Shown: one piece after another, positions 35,101 to 44,180 of the stretch
Position numbering within the stretch: the stretch's first letter is position 1
How the letters are laid out: each line of letters opens with the position of its first letter
Source of the DNA: Trichomonas vaginalis G3
Taxonomy: Eukaryota; Parabasalia; Trichomonadida; Trichomonadidae
DNA: 64,000 nt
Direction of reading: 5' to 3'
Assembly (NCBI RefSeq): GCF_026262505.1
Contig: NC_067206.1
Span: 31,139,896-31,203,895, forward strand
Program-made: the position numbers and the translations under genes
Notes under the pieces: generated by a model
Told to the model about the DNA's origin: nothing
Database searches by the model: none
The model's input: only the letters and a program-made list of their open reading frames with translations

Positions 35101-37663
35101 AATCTTGTGATGTAAAACCGTTTATGGTCACTTCACTTTTGTCATCCAAATTCAAATAAACCGCTGGAATTCTTGATGTCTTCAATAAGAGTCTGTTAAA
35201 TGCAGAAATTATCTGTTCATGGAAAAATGGTAAATTTTTGTCATCAAAAAGTGACAACAATGATATAAACCGTTTGACAACGATAGGATCAGTATAAGTT
35301 GCCAAAATTGTTATAATCAAATCCAAAGTTTTCGTAACAACTTGGAGGTTTTGTAAACCATTCAATCTCCATTGATCGACTAATTCAATTAAAAAGATGT
35401 CAAAACCGCCGTAATTACATTGGAAACAGTTTTCAGACGATTCATTACACAGATCAATCAAAAAACCTAAGATTTCCAAAAGTTTGTCAGAATTCAAAAA
35501 AACTTTGACAAAAAGTGACAAAACTTTTGGTTGGATTATATCGAAATTAGGTAAAATATAAGATAGATGTCTTCCTGCTATGATTTGTATCAAGTTATCC
35601 TTGATTTCGTTCGTTGGATTCCCATTTGTCAGTTTTTTTATTGTATTTTCCACACTTTCTATTTCCCTGATCTGTATTGAGTGGCCAGATGAAGTGAAAG
35701 CAAGAAAAGTGACAACTTCCATGAGAATTTTGAGAGATTTTGAAGAATTTGGAAGATTCACGAGGTTTTTACATATACATTCCGTTAGAGAACTGAATGA
35801 TGTACTCAATGACACTGAAATAACAATGTTTTTGTTGATTGTCGTCAAGATCTGTTTAATTACGTCTAAATTATTAAAATTTTCATGGAAAACAAACAGA
35901 GAATCAATGAACTTCGATGTTTCTTGTATGAAATCGTTGTTTAACACCGAATTCTTCTGTAAAAAATTTGATAAAATAGCAAATGAGTTTTCTTGTGTTT
36001 GTTCTTCATAAAACAATGAATAGAACCTTTCCAAGAACAGTTTGGATGAAAATAACTGCTTCAAAAGTTGTTTGTCCCTACAAATATTCGCTAATAAAAT
36101 TAATACGCTTTTTCTTGCGCAATTCATGCTGAAATTGTTATCATTATTATAGTTTCTATATGAAAGATAAGGATTAAAGAGTCCTTGAGCGAAAGAATCT
36201 ACATCTTCATCACATAATTTGAGATTTAAAGTGGAAATCCTCAAAATTACTTCAGAAAACAAATAAGGATATATGTGGATTGACAATAAAATCTCCATTA
36301 AGTGTTTTTGACAACTTTTCAGAGCTAAATCAACCGAAAAATACCTTAAAATGTTGAATTCCCTGAAATAATTGGTCTGATTGAATACGGTTACCGATGG
36401 ATTGAATATATATGCATTGTAAACAGTAAATGTCGACAATGATATATTTTGTTTCTGAATTATACGGTAACATATGAAAAAGAATAGTAAATATTGCTGT
36501 GCAGTACATGTTTGGTTACTTTCAAACAGTATTTCTACAAAAATGTCAATAAATTTTTGGGATATTATAATATCAAACGAAAAAGAGTCCGAAATCAACT
36601 TGATTTTCTCAAGAAACTCTGTAGAAAAGAGTTCTTCTTCCTTAGGAATCTCAAATTTCATCATTTTCTCGGTAACAAATTTAAAATTATTACCAAAATT
36701 TGTGAAAACAGGTTTGTAAAAGGAATCTGATGAATAATCCGATGTTATAATGTCATGTGTCTTGTTGTCAATGGTTTCTGGCAGCTTAATTTTTGTATTT
36801 TCATCATTTATTTCTTTAATTAATGATTGAATCAAAGGAGACATGAACAATGTGATTATTTTGCCACTCATGTACTTGGAGGACTCTTTTAAATAGTGTA
36901 AAGCTTGTAAATCCAAATTATATATCAAACTTGCGACTTTTTGTGAAATTAAATCGATTACTTCGTAAGGAAAGTATTCTCCAAGGTACTTTATTCGGTT
37001 TGTAATGAATGTTAAGAACTGTTTTTGATTGTTTTGACATAATAAAGATTTCGCATCGAAAATATTGAGAGAAAGCAATCCTAACAAGTTGTAAACCTTT
37101 TGTGGAAGGAACTCTGTTTTAGTAAGAAATGTTTCAAGTGGAAATATCAAGTTATCGTAACAAATATTTGTGGAATATTGATAAATGATTTGATAGCAAT
37201 AGTAAAACGCTGATATACTTAAATCTTTGAAGTCATTCATAATAGTTTGATTATCTGATGTATTTATTATCTGTAGACAATTTAATAAAATAATCAAAAA
37301 TTCTGAGTCATGACACTTGATATAGAAGCTGCACCATGACAAGTAGGAATACAGGATGATGTTTGTAAATAATTGAGGATAATTCGCTTGAAAATAATCG
37401 GATTTCTTTAATTTTTTGAGTAATTCTGGATAAAATGGGAAATAGAATCTATGGATATCTAGAATAGTTATAATATCGATCTCTTGTTGTATTTCTCTTT
37501 CAATTTGCTTTATTTCCGCTTGATTATACTGAGGAAATTGAATATCTTCCATTAACTCTTTAAAATAAGGTACCATATCATTATAAGTGTCTTGTACTAC
37601 ATCTGGAAGTCCTAGTATTTGTAAACATAAGTCACTTTCGTCCAGTAAATTATAACTTTCCAT
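32150..37663 (-). CDS. BEACH-family scaffold protein lacking the PH-BEACH module
   Basis: A protein of 1,837 residues from the preferred start MESYNLLDESDL at 37663; the frame is open a further 34 codons upstream, but those codons look non-coding. The first 850 residues are helical armadillo-like repeats. Residues about 855-1100 form a concanavalin-A-like sandwich (LTLSFWLYYTLQ, NWHQVSVVVQK, VTVFVNGKLVN). A helical region with GGFKTISHLLL and a charged Glu/Asn/Lys insert near 33760-34010 follow. This is the neurobeachin/LRBA order, but the protein stops at RLWLEMWEKLKNDNTSPYF, where the PH-like and BEACH domains would normally begin. It is probably a vesicle-traffic scaffold or a 3'-truncated gene. 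Family call is by architecture. Confidence 0.7.
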   Translation of the reverse strand: MESYNLLDESDLCLQILGLPDVVQDTYNDMVPYFKELMEDIQFPQYNQAEIKQIEREIQQEIDIITILDIHRFYFPFYPELLKKLKKSDYFQANYPQLFTNIILYSYLSWCSFYIKCHDSEFLIILLNCLQIINTSDNQTIMNDFKDLSISAFYYCYQIIYQYSTNICYDNLIFPLETFLTKTEFLPQKVYNLLGLLSLNIFDAKSLLCQNNQKQFLTFITNRIKYLGEYFPYEVIDLISQKVASLIYNLDLQALHYLKESSKYMSGKIITLFMSPLIQSLIKEINDENTKIKLPETIDNKTHDIITSDYSSDSFYKPVFTNFGNNFKFVTEKMMKFEIPKEEELFSTEFLEKIKLISDSFSFDIIISQKFIDIFVEILFESNQTCTAQQYLLFFFICYRIIQKQNISLSTFTVYNAYIFNPSVTVFNQTNYFREFNILRYFSVDLALKSCQKHLMEILLSIHIYPYLFSEVILRISTLNLKLCDEDVDSFAQGLFNPYLSYRNYNNDNNFSMNCARKSVLILLANICRDKQLLKQLFSSKLFLERFYSLFYEEQTQENSFAILSNFLQKNSVLNNDFIQETSKFIDSLFVFHENFNNLDVIKQILTTINKNIVISVSLSTSFSSLTECICKNLVNLPNSSKSLKILMEVVTFLAFTSSGHSIQIREIESVENTIKKLTNGNPTNEIKDNLIQIIAGRHLSYILPNFDIIQPKVLSLFVKVFLNSDKLLEILGFLIDLCNESSENCFQCNYGGFDIFLIELVDQWRLNGLQNLQVVTKTLDLIITILATYTDPIVVKRFISLLSLFDDKNLPFFHEQIISAFNRLLLKTSRIPAVYLNLDDKSEVTINGFTSQDFGESLTLSFWLYYTLQEKMTKQVLFFLTDNSYHSLKICLRNTLLNVKIYNDDISYNRDFDCNFKNKNWHQVSVVVQKVSDNELGCKVTVFVNGKLVNVISKFTLLKLNGNLSFKVNSISNKYKNNLTIGSKLSSFDIYNFPFTEDDSLLSFDFCHFSHSGNLFHFEPTQNKGIFGYKIISDKTVNVNCQIKTVNPDPTFSTVFVDYGNIINVIPMFLHLDLENKNHFKSNLLEENLVDILKNCLSLSDFCQQNFLEIGGFKTISHLLLSTSPKHLTYQLYVRFFGLLQILTIEKLTNELYSQILLNIQIWIRSDKQNHIRILKHWSRTIYNQSNINLPPKTFSFCDFLRILRIFYFFDKNEIKNLKNPKENHLIQETLTENTSNNDEKQQNNENNMKNPQIKEEIKNSEEKFSENNDKNEQILDETKKLNEETMIKEENTNDKVESEVTSKSDISDHLHQNEAKINDENLIENVTFNEDKIYVKDCRRYIYEIMTTFTFNLTESEIMEFFTEILSLKDNEQKESLLSYLFNILSQENASKIKNFIQNNVTFLVTLIDPLNDCQTVTVYNILAVVYKDSRRRELSDLIFKILNCFDGKFAKKGVLEHLKVLVKQGFTEFSPIEFWTAIILGENELKLLIKSFDNENEFYFDEFSLIYPVLSCFVSSDVDLVCNFLVTKFTKKWKEVFYLINLFGRGLNLIQKSDEIQNVFLSFVLDFLMKNCLPISLHIAAFQLCYRFIFFRQTPQEGTCYFSNVALDFLFSNSVFCENKIQLNFLSKIKTIEKPSKLANLIDSGEDKFSFGLRFDKTGKWADRNLSSTIIFMMTSNLEKILNSPINIIKSDSLLLLCGYLYNDDPSTVKNFLDKNRKFVSKESLSFLYSKIQILTNEKEFDAKMSDCQRFMESMTDLPMKKFDDEKNYGEYMIEFISSMFKNCFVLHTNFYNEKLFCFIDQMKEEKENNKRLWLEMWEKLKNDNTSPYFVNLP

Positions 37664-37763
37664 TCTTTTTATAAAAAAAATTATTTTTCTACCGCGATTG
37701 AAAATCAACCAAAAAAAAATCTTCAAAATTATCGCATTTCTGAGAATGGCAGTCGTACTAAGC

Positions 37764-38250
37764 ATTACTTATATGTTTCAAAAAAATCATCCAATTTTCT
37801 ATCCAATTCACTCACTGAAGAGAAATTGATTATCAAATTTCATAGAACTCCTCCAACATACTAGATTAATGATTGAGATGAATACTCTAATTAAATCCAT
37901 AGGCATTCGAGTTACAAAAAATCACATTAAAGAAAATTGACTCAAAAAACAAAAAGAAAATGTAAACCAATCTTAGTCTAAGAAAAAACTTAATGCCAAA
38001 ATCACTCAATCAAAAAATTAAAAAAAAAATATTAAAAAATTAAAAAAAAAGTTCATGAATAGTAAAATCATGTAACTATTACATGAACACGCTCTAGAAT
38101 TAAAAGAAGAAAATATATAAAAAAAAAATATTAAAAAAAATGTGATATATATAAATATATATGGGATATATGGGATATAGAGCTCAGTTATATGATGTAT
38201 AGTGTGAATATGTGTATATATGGTGGAAGAAAAAAAAATTATAAAAAAAA
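37764..38250. other. AT-rich spacer with A-runs and a hairpin
   Basis: No gene seen. A hairpin is formed by GTTCATG (38051-38057) and CATGAAC (38082-38088), extended inward by AATAGT and ACTATT. Long A runs and TATAT stretches precede the structured region that follows. Confidence 0.5.
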
Positions 38251-38505
38251 TGAACTGGTTGGCGTCGTACATGGGTACTCTATCGCATTCTTATGAGAAG
38301 TATAGAGTTCCTGTACAACAATATGAAGAACCGGGTCACAAGATGCCCTAGGCCTTGGTCATCCCCAAAATTCTTCGACCCAACCGGCCCTAAGAGCATG
38401 ATTAGTCGGTCTCCTTCTTTTCTTTGTGAGTTAACACTAGACCTAACTATATCTAAAGACATCGGTCACCCTGACGTCCAAAATATAAATGAATTAATTT
38501 TTTTT
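38251..38505 (+). ncRNA. candidate structured RNA
   Basis: A GC-richer island in AT-rich DNA with a coherent fold. An outer helix CTGGTTGG (38255-38262) pairs with CCAACCGG (38380-38387) with one U-G pair. Inside are hairpin GTACA/TGTAC (38267-38316) continued by ACTCTAT/ATAGAGT, and hairpin GGGTC (38333) with GACCC (38377). Downstream are GGTCT (38408) with AGACC (38439) and a small GTCA-CCC-TGAC hairpin (38465-38475), then a T8 run at 38498-38505. The U-G pair would be an A-C mismatch on the other strand, favouring the plus strand. No protein reading is plausible. Identity unknown; RNase P/MRP, SRP and snRNA signatures were looked for by eye and not found. Confidence 0.5.
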
Positions 38506-38580
38506 CCAAAGAAATCCCAGACTTTTCGAGATATCTTTGGAATGAACCATACACATTCTAATTATGTATGTTCTTTTTTT

Positions 38581-38676
38581 TCTACAAATTTTTTGTCACT
38601 TTTCGAAAAAATACCAAAAATTTTGTCACTTTTTTCAAAATTTTTTTGGTATTGAAAAGTTTTGAAAACTTGTAGA
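38581..38676. repeat. imperfect inverted repeat
   Basis: TCTACAA (38581-38587) faces TTGTAGA (38670-38676), and ATACC (38611) faces GGTAT (38648), with further partial pairing of T- and A-rich segments between. It contains two TTTTGTCACTTTT direct repeats. It lies between the two structured-RNA candidates. Confidence 0.5.
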
Positions 38677-38699
38677 AAATTAATCATAACCAATACTAC

Positions 38700-39005
38700 A
38701 GTCTGTAAAAAAAGTTAACGGTTTTTTGTTTGAGCCATCAAGGATCCGCACAAAAAAAAATCAAAGATTTTTTTTTGTTTGAGGAACCAAGTGAAGCCAT
38801 GTTCCTAATCTTCTTGTAGAATCATCTAGGAACCTGGTTGTTATTACCCGTGAAAAAAACAGCTGTTCGGACCATCGACAAATAAAAAAAAATAAATTTT
38901 TTTTGTCTGCTGGCGATTGGTTGAAGGAAACGATGGATAACCGACAATCCCCTCGGGTCGTTCAACGATCCTTAATTAGGGTGAAGTCAAGGTTGTTATT
39001 CTAAA
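38700..39005 (+). ncRNA. second candidate structured RNA
   Basis: Several hairpins are visible: AGGAAC (38782) with GTTCCT (38801); GATTGGTT (38915) with AACC and CAATC (38939-38949); and GGGTCG (38955) with CGATCC (38966) around TTCAA, where a G-U pair again favours the plus strand. Two A-run/T-run stems (38754-38777 and 38880-38906) add local structure. The end reads TTAGGGTGAAGTCAAGG. It converges on the reverse-strand gene at 39051. It may be a separate RNA or part of one transcript with 38251-38505. Confidence 0.4.
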
Positions 39006-39050
39006 TAATTAATTAATTTTCCATTTTGGATGGAAATTTGGAATTGGGAA

Positions 39051-39875
39051 TTATATAATATACTCCGCGAATTCCATTTGGTCTACGTCATTAGATGGCG
39101 AAGGAATTTCTCCTTGATTCAAGAGAAAATCATCGAAATCATCTAAATTATCGTTAGAATAGGTATAAGTCGGATCAGGAGCTACGCTAACTTCCATGGG
39201 ATCAGAAGTTGGTGCACTAAACTCGCTATTCATCTCTAAATTGCTACTTCCGATTGACATTTGTTCATTTGCTGAACAATCTGTAATGGAATTGACAATA
39301 TTCGGTACGGAGAGCGAGTGCTGGATCTCTGGCGCAGCTTGCGACTTGCTGACGCGTAGGAAATGACCAAATAAATTGCGAAGTCCGATGCCAATCTCCA
39401 ACTGGCACCAATTCGACGGGAAAGTGTCCACCGACGAGCTTGCATTCGAAATCAATTGTAGTAAATTAGGCATATTCATTGTTAAAAGAAAATTCGTGTT
39501 TGAATTTGTTAAAATCTGTTTGTATTTAGCCCAGTTGTCGTAGAGGAACATCACGAAGTTGCGGTTGACAAGAAGATCCTCTAACATTGGGAATTGCCAG
39601 CAGTACCATTTGAAAAATGTATCTGTCATGATCAAGTGTTTGATATTTGACCAGTTGTCAACGAGGAACGCAATCATTCCTTTCCTGGTGCGCCAATCAC
39701 GACGTACTGTGGGAATTGCAAATTCTTTTGAGGCCATTTTGACAAGAATTGCCAAAAAGTCACGGCGAAGGTGCTTCGAAAACTTTCGAAGGAACTTCAT
39801 CATGGGCTCAACGATGTTGCTTTGTTCTTGGAGCTTTTGTTTGATAAGCTCACGCTGTTCTCTTTCTTTGTTCAT
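39051..39875 (-). CDS. unknown helical protein with acidic C-terminus
   Basis: 274 residues, not recognised. Residues 1-150 are basic and aromatic, predicted helical, with a repeated pattern around DNWSNIKHLIMTDTFFKWY and YDNWAKYKQILTNSNTNFLL, suggesting two related helical units. The C-terminal 90 residues are Ser/Asn/Asp-rich and acidic (DNLDDFDDFLLNQGE), resembling a transactivation tail and similar in style to the tails of the neighbouring Myb proteins. A nuclear regulatory role is a guess. The reverse strand has TCATTTT 20 bases before the ATG, a trichomonad-type initiator, which supports the start and the gene. Confidence 0.65.
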   Translation of the reverse strand: MNKEREQRELIKQKLQEQSNIVEPMMKFLRKFSKHLRRDFLAILVKMASKEFAIPTVRRDWRTRKGMIAFLVDNWSNIKHLIMTDTFFKWYCWQFPMLEDLLVNRNFVMFLYDNWAKYKQILTNSNTNFLLTMNMPNLLQLISNASSSVDTFPSNWCQLEIGIGLRNLFGHFLRVSKSQAAPEIQHSLSVPNIVNSITDCSANEQMSIGSSNLEMNSEFSAPTSDPMEVSVAPDPTYTYSNDNLDDFDDFLLNQGEIPSPSNDVDQMEFAEYII

Positions 39876-39894
39876 TTTAAAAAACGGTTATTGT

Positions 39895-39901
39895 AAAATG
39901 A
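39895..39901 (-). promoter_or_regulatory. initiator-like TCATTTT before the acidic-tail gene
   Basis: TCATTTT on the reverse strand, 20 bases upstream of the start codon, fits the trichomonad initiator TCA+1-Py-(T/A). Confidence 0.5.
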
Positions 39902-41393
39902 ATTTTTTTCCATTTCAAAGAAATTGAAGGGGACAAAAAATTGAATATAAAATTTTGATGTAAATATCTCAAAACATATTTAATAAAAATGCATATCATA
40001 TGATACTGAATTATTTTTTTCAAGTTTTAAAAAAAACTCATCAATAAATTTTCAAATGAATTTGTCAGTGAGTAGTAGGACCATAGCATTTTTGTCGTAA
40101 TTACTGTTAGCTTGTGTTCTTGAATTTCTCATGATTTATTCCAAAATGATAATTCTTGATCAAAAAATATTGATTTTTCAACTAAAAATAAATAATTTAC
40201 TAATTATTATGTATGAACTCATAAAGCATTAAATATGCAATGTTATTTCATATGAGTAAATAATCCTGAATTGTAGTTAGAAAAAAAATATGCAATTTTT
40301 TCATAAAGCATGGATTTGGATTAAAATATTAAAAAATGCTTAACCAAGTTGTTTAAAATTAGGTTTTTGATACCAAAACTATTGAAATTATTAAAATTTA
40401 TACCAATTGAAAGATTTCATCATTCAATCTCCAGATTAGCAAATCATCTCAACATACTGGTATATCATTAACTTTTTAATATCCTTTCTAAGCATAATCG
40501 AAATATTCTTCGCCCTAGAACGGATGATTCAAGTCTATTTTTTTCTTCTTGCTCTAGTAAAAACAATATACAAAAGAAGGATATGGTGTAACTCCTCTTG
40601 ATACTGCATATAATTCGAGAAACATAATATATCAAACCTCGAATGAAAAGTAGCCAAATTGCATTTCTTGTGTATTTGACACTTAAATACATATTGTAAA
40701 TTATAGGTTTAAATATGATCTCTTTACTTTTAGAAAGATAATCCATTATTGGAATTATCTTTATTTTATACCACAAGATGTCTATATAGGTGCACAATTT
40801 AGATGGAAACGATTCATGCATTGATTAAAGGCATAATGTCTCATTTAAATGATTGTTTTCAATGACATCAGTAGCAATTTCGTGTATAAAATAACATACA
40901 TTTCCTGCTCATTTTTTTTGTTATATTGCATTGGTTCATAAGGCAAAAGACATTGAATGTGGCGGTTTTAACACTTCATCTATGTTCTAATGTTCCACAA
41001 TTATTAATGGAAGTTTTTATTCCCAAGATTTTTGATGTTTGTTGTTGTGATTCAAAAATTGCAAATGAAATTCCTTCTTTCAAGTTGTCACCGTTAATAT
41101 TTTAGTTTTTCCTGATCAATAACCAAAGATATCTCTTAATATTGATAAAAGTTATTAATTGTGAAATAAAATATTTAATTACATAAAATATTGAAATTAC
41201 AACGATGAAATTTGCAAATATTGGTTAGGTGTATTTGCTATAAAATAAATATCAATGAATTGAACTGATTCAAAATTGAATTATATGGGCGCGCCACGCC
41301 AATCAAAAGAATCACAGTTTTGATTAGTCAATCTTTCATAAAAAAAAGAATTTGAATAATACTATGATAAATACATATTTATACTAACAAGAT
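39902..41393. other. intergenic, AT-rich
   Basis: About 1.5 kb with no gene I can support. A 117-codon reverse frame at 40468-40821 has a composition expected by chance. No repeats or long hairpins were recognised. Confidence 0.5.
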
Positions 41394-41918
41394 TCAGTCA
41401 AAGATAATTGAATCAAAGAGAAAGTCGTCTGAACCGAGATCAAAAAGATCATCTTCTGTTGCTGGGCTTTGTGGAATGCTTGAAGAAGATTCTTCTTTTC
41501 TCTGTAGGAGGAATGAGTCGATCTCTTGAACTTTATTCTTTGTTTTCATAATCTGTGGAATATTCCTTAAAAGTTCAACACTTACGTTTCTTCTCTGAAG
41601 TACCCTGAATCTAGACTTGATGCTGACATCGCTTCTATTGTTGAAATGCTTAGCAATCAATACCCATCTGCCTCCATATCTGTTAAAAAGTTCGAGGATG
41701 AGTTGGTCCTCTTGGATCGAGAATGGGCTTCTGTTAACATTGGGGCACAAATATTTGTTCCATCTGTCTTGGCACTGCCTGGGATTTTTGTTTCCCATTA
41801 GAGCAGAGATCTTAGACCAATCTGATGCTCCATAGCTGGAAACAATGTTAATAAGCTTCTCATCATCATCCTTAGTGAATTTGCTTCTTGGGTGGACCTT
41901 AACTTCTGTGATCTCCAT
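41394..41918 (-). CDS. R2R3 Myb transcription factor
   Basis: 174 residues from MEITEVKVHPRSKF; the frame is open a further 37 codons upstream, but the initiator motif sits between that extension and this Met, so the shorter form is preferred. The R2 repeat (FTKDDDEKLINIVSSYGASDW, then RQCQDRWNKYL) and R3 repeat (FSIQEDQLILELFNRYGGRW, then SIKSRFRVLQ) fill residues about 8-110; the usual first Trp of each repeat is Phe, as is common in trichomonad Mybs. The tail is acidic (TEDDLFDLGSDDFLFDS), typical of activation regions. First of three similar genes on the same strand. Binding of Myb recognition sites in promoters is inferred from the family. Confidence 0.92.
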   Translation of the reverse strand: MEITEVKVHPRSKFTKDDDEKLINIVSSYGASDWSKISALMGNKNPRQCQDRWNKYLCPNVNRSPFSIQEDQLILELFNRYGGRWVLIAKHFNNRSDVSIKSRFRVLQRRNVSVELLRNIPQIMKTKNKVQEIDSFLLQRKEESSSSIPQSPATEDDLFDLGSDDFLFDSIIFD

Positions 41919-41924
41919 TGTTTT

Positions 41925-41931
41925 AAAATGA
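41925..41931 (-). promoter_or_regulatory. initiator-like TCATTTT before Myb 1
   Basis: TCATTTT on the reverse strand lies 6 bases before the preferred start codon. It decides against the longer upstream start. Confidence 0.55.
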
Positions 41932-43773
41932 TAAATGAATACTTTATTAAATTGAACCCGGACTCTCAAAAATTCAATTGATAAATCTCCCGCTAATTGA
42001 GAGCAAACCCCGGGATTTAAATGGATCATATAAAATGGTAATTTAAGTAAGCCAATGTAAATGAAATAGAGTTATGAATTAAAGGCATCAATAGAGGAGC
42101 GATATAAAATAAATATTATTCGTTTTCAAATAAGAAATGGACATGATGCATATACTGTTAATATTATGAATATAATATTTATTACCCCACCAAAAAATTG
42201 AGAACTATCAAAATTGAGATAGAACAATGGTCTTTGTATTTTTGAATATTGCTTTAACAAAATTTAATTTCTCTTGGAATAAACAACGAGAATAGCTTAA
42301 ATAGCAGATAATGTTTAACCCATAATGTAAAATAAATTGAATGGAGTAAAAAATGATATTTCCGTTTGACAAGTTGGTAGGGTGGTTATTAAAAAGAATA
42401 AAATATTTAAATAAATAGAAATATAAATTGTTTAAAAGTTTGCGGTAAAGTGACAAGTAAGGACATTAGGCGGCGTGATAATTATTCATGGGTGTGTATG
42501 ATGCGTTTATTCCTTTTGTTATGCGAACAAGGAAAGTAAGAAAAACAATTTTTTCAAAATTCCAAAACCGGTATTAATGGATGGCCAAAATGAATTGTAA
42601 ATATAATTAAGGAAGGGTGCATAATAAAATGTTGAAATGATTCTGGAGTTTTTTCGGAAATTTCAAATGATTTCAAAAAAATATTAAAAACTTTTTTCCG
42701 ATGAAATTACATAATACCTGGGTCTTTCGATCAATTTCCTCATTATGGTTTCATGATTTGAGCACAATTGTTGAAAATTTATAATCGATTCAAAACTATG
42801 AGATTATCTATCATCCATTAATTACATGTCATTTAAACTACATTTATTGATCAGATACAAATTGTCAATTCGTCGAAAATTCTGTAATGTTTTGTATTTT
42901 GGATAACGATATTTAGCCACAAAAAGCATTGATTTTGATAATCAGTTTAAATGATCAATAGTTTTCAAGTCATAATTTTTGAGAATGAATCATCTGATTT
43001 CAAAAAATAGTGAATTGTACATAATCCTGATGAGCTATTAGCAATTTGATGATGAGTGAACAAAAAAGTCGGCAAATGATTGATATTTGGAAATTAATTG
43101 AACAAATTTTAATGAACCTAAGAAAATATTGAAAATTTTCGGAAAAAAAGTGTTAAGTAGATATATTATTCTTTGTTTATATTGTATTGCTATTCAGCTT
43201 AATCAGTTCAGAAGAAAAACTTCATCCGATTAAATTGAGAATTAATTCGATTATTTTAAGAGAAAAATTATTTTGAATTGAAACTTAAAAAATACAGTTG
43301 ATTTGATAATTCGAATATAATTACTTTATTCGCATAATTGAGAAAATAATTATGATTGCACTCTTCAAAATTGAATGGATAACAACTTTGATAAATTTTA
43401 ATCGAATCGAAGTTTTCATACAATTATTTTTTGAACGAATAATTTGATAAATAGAGGTAGTAGAATTGAAAAGAAAAACAAAAGCTTATTATTAGTGAAT
43501 ATTTAGAAATTGATTTAAATTGATAAGAATAGTTAATTGCTTAAAATGTACCCCATTATGATTCTCATTAACGAATGCTCCGTTCCAATACCAATATTAC
43601 TTTTGATTCCCAATCGATTTTAAAATTCTTCCTTTTTCAAATTTAAAGTAGCTTTCATGTAACAACTATCCATATATCGAAGTTATCATAATAAGAAATA
43701 TTTTAGAAAAGAAAAAAATTTGAAAAATTGAATAATCATTTAATTCTAAAAATGATAAAATTTATAGCTTTAT
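41932..43773. other. intergenic, AT-rich
   Basis: About 1.8 kb between the first and second Myb genes. I see only AT-rich single-copy sequence with no supported gene, array or element. Confidence 0.5.
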
Positions 43774-44157
43774 TCATAAATCTGATGGTTTTCGTTTATG
43801 ATCACGGATATCTTTTAAGTATTGTAAACTCATTCTACGTCGTTTTAATACCATATATCTTGACTTAATAGCAACATCACTTCTGTTATTGAAACATTTT
43901 GATATTAAAATCCATTTTGGCCCAAACTTATCATATAATTCTAAAAGGTCAATGTCTTCTTGGAGTGAAAACTTCATCATGTTCACTGATGGACATAGAT
44001 ATTTTGTCCATCTATCCTTACATTGTCTTGCATTCCTATTTCCCATTTTCTTTGCAACTTGATTCCAATCAACATTCTTCATTGATATGACGATTTGGTT
44101 AAGCCTAATGTCTTCCTCGGGAGTGAATTTGGACCTTGGATGTGGCTTGATGCTCAT
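43774..44157 (-). CDS. R2R3 Myb transcription factor, short
   Basis: 127 residues from MSIKPHPRSKFTPEED. R2 (FTPEEDIRLNQIVISMKNVDW, RQCKDRWTKYL) and R3 (FSLQEDIDLLELYDKFGPKW, AIKSRYMVLKRR) occupy nearly the whole protein, followed by YLKDIRDHKRKPSDL. There is no acidic tail, so it may act as a repressor, competitor or partner of longer Mybs. The 29-codon upstream extension is disfavoured because the initiator motif lies within it. Confidence 0.9.
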   Translation of the reverse strand: MSIKPHPRSKFTPEEDIRLNQIVISMKNVDWNQVAKKMGNRNARQCKDRWTKYLCPSVNMMKFSLQEDIDLLELYDKFGPKWILISKCFNNRSDVAIKSRYMVLKRRRMSLQYLKDIRDHKRKPSDL

Positions 44158-44173
44158 ACTGTGCTTCAGATAA

Positions 44174-44180
44174 AAAATGA
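44174..44180 (-). promoter_or_regulatory. initiator-like TCATTTT before Myb 2
   Basis: TCATTTTTTATC on the reverse strand, 16 bases before the preferred start codon, fits the trichomonad initiator. Confidence 0.5.

Noticed and set aside
38293-38655. 120-codon forward frame across the structured region
   Set aside because: It runs through hairpins and poly-T tracts with no protein-like pattern; the base-pairing explanation is stronger.
38970-38995. TTAGGGTGAAGTCAAGG as a telomere repeat or the 3' end of small-subunit rRNA
   Set aside because: Only one TTAGGG is present, and the match to rRNA (GTGAAGTC) is eight bases with no neighbouring rRNA similarity.
40468-40821. 117-codon reverse frame
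   Set aside because: Residue composition matches translated AT-rich DNA, there is no initiator before it and no recognisable motif.
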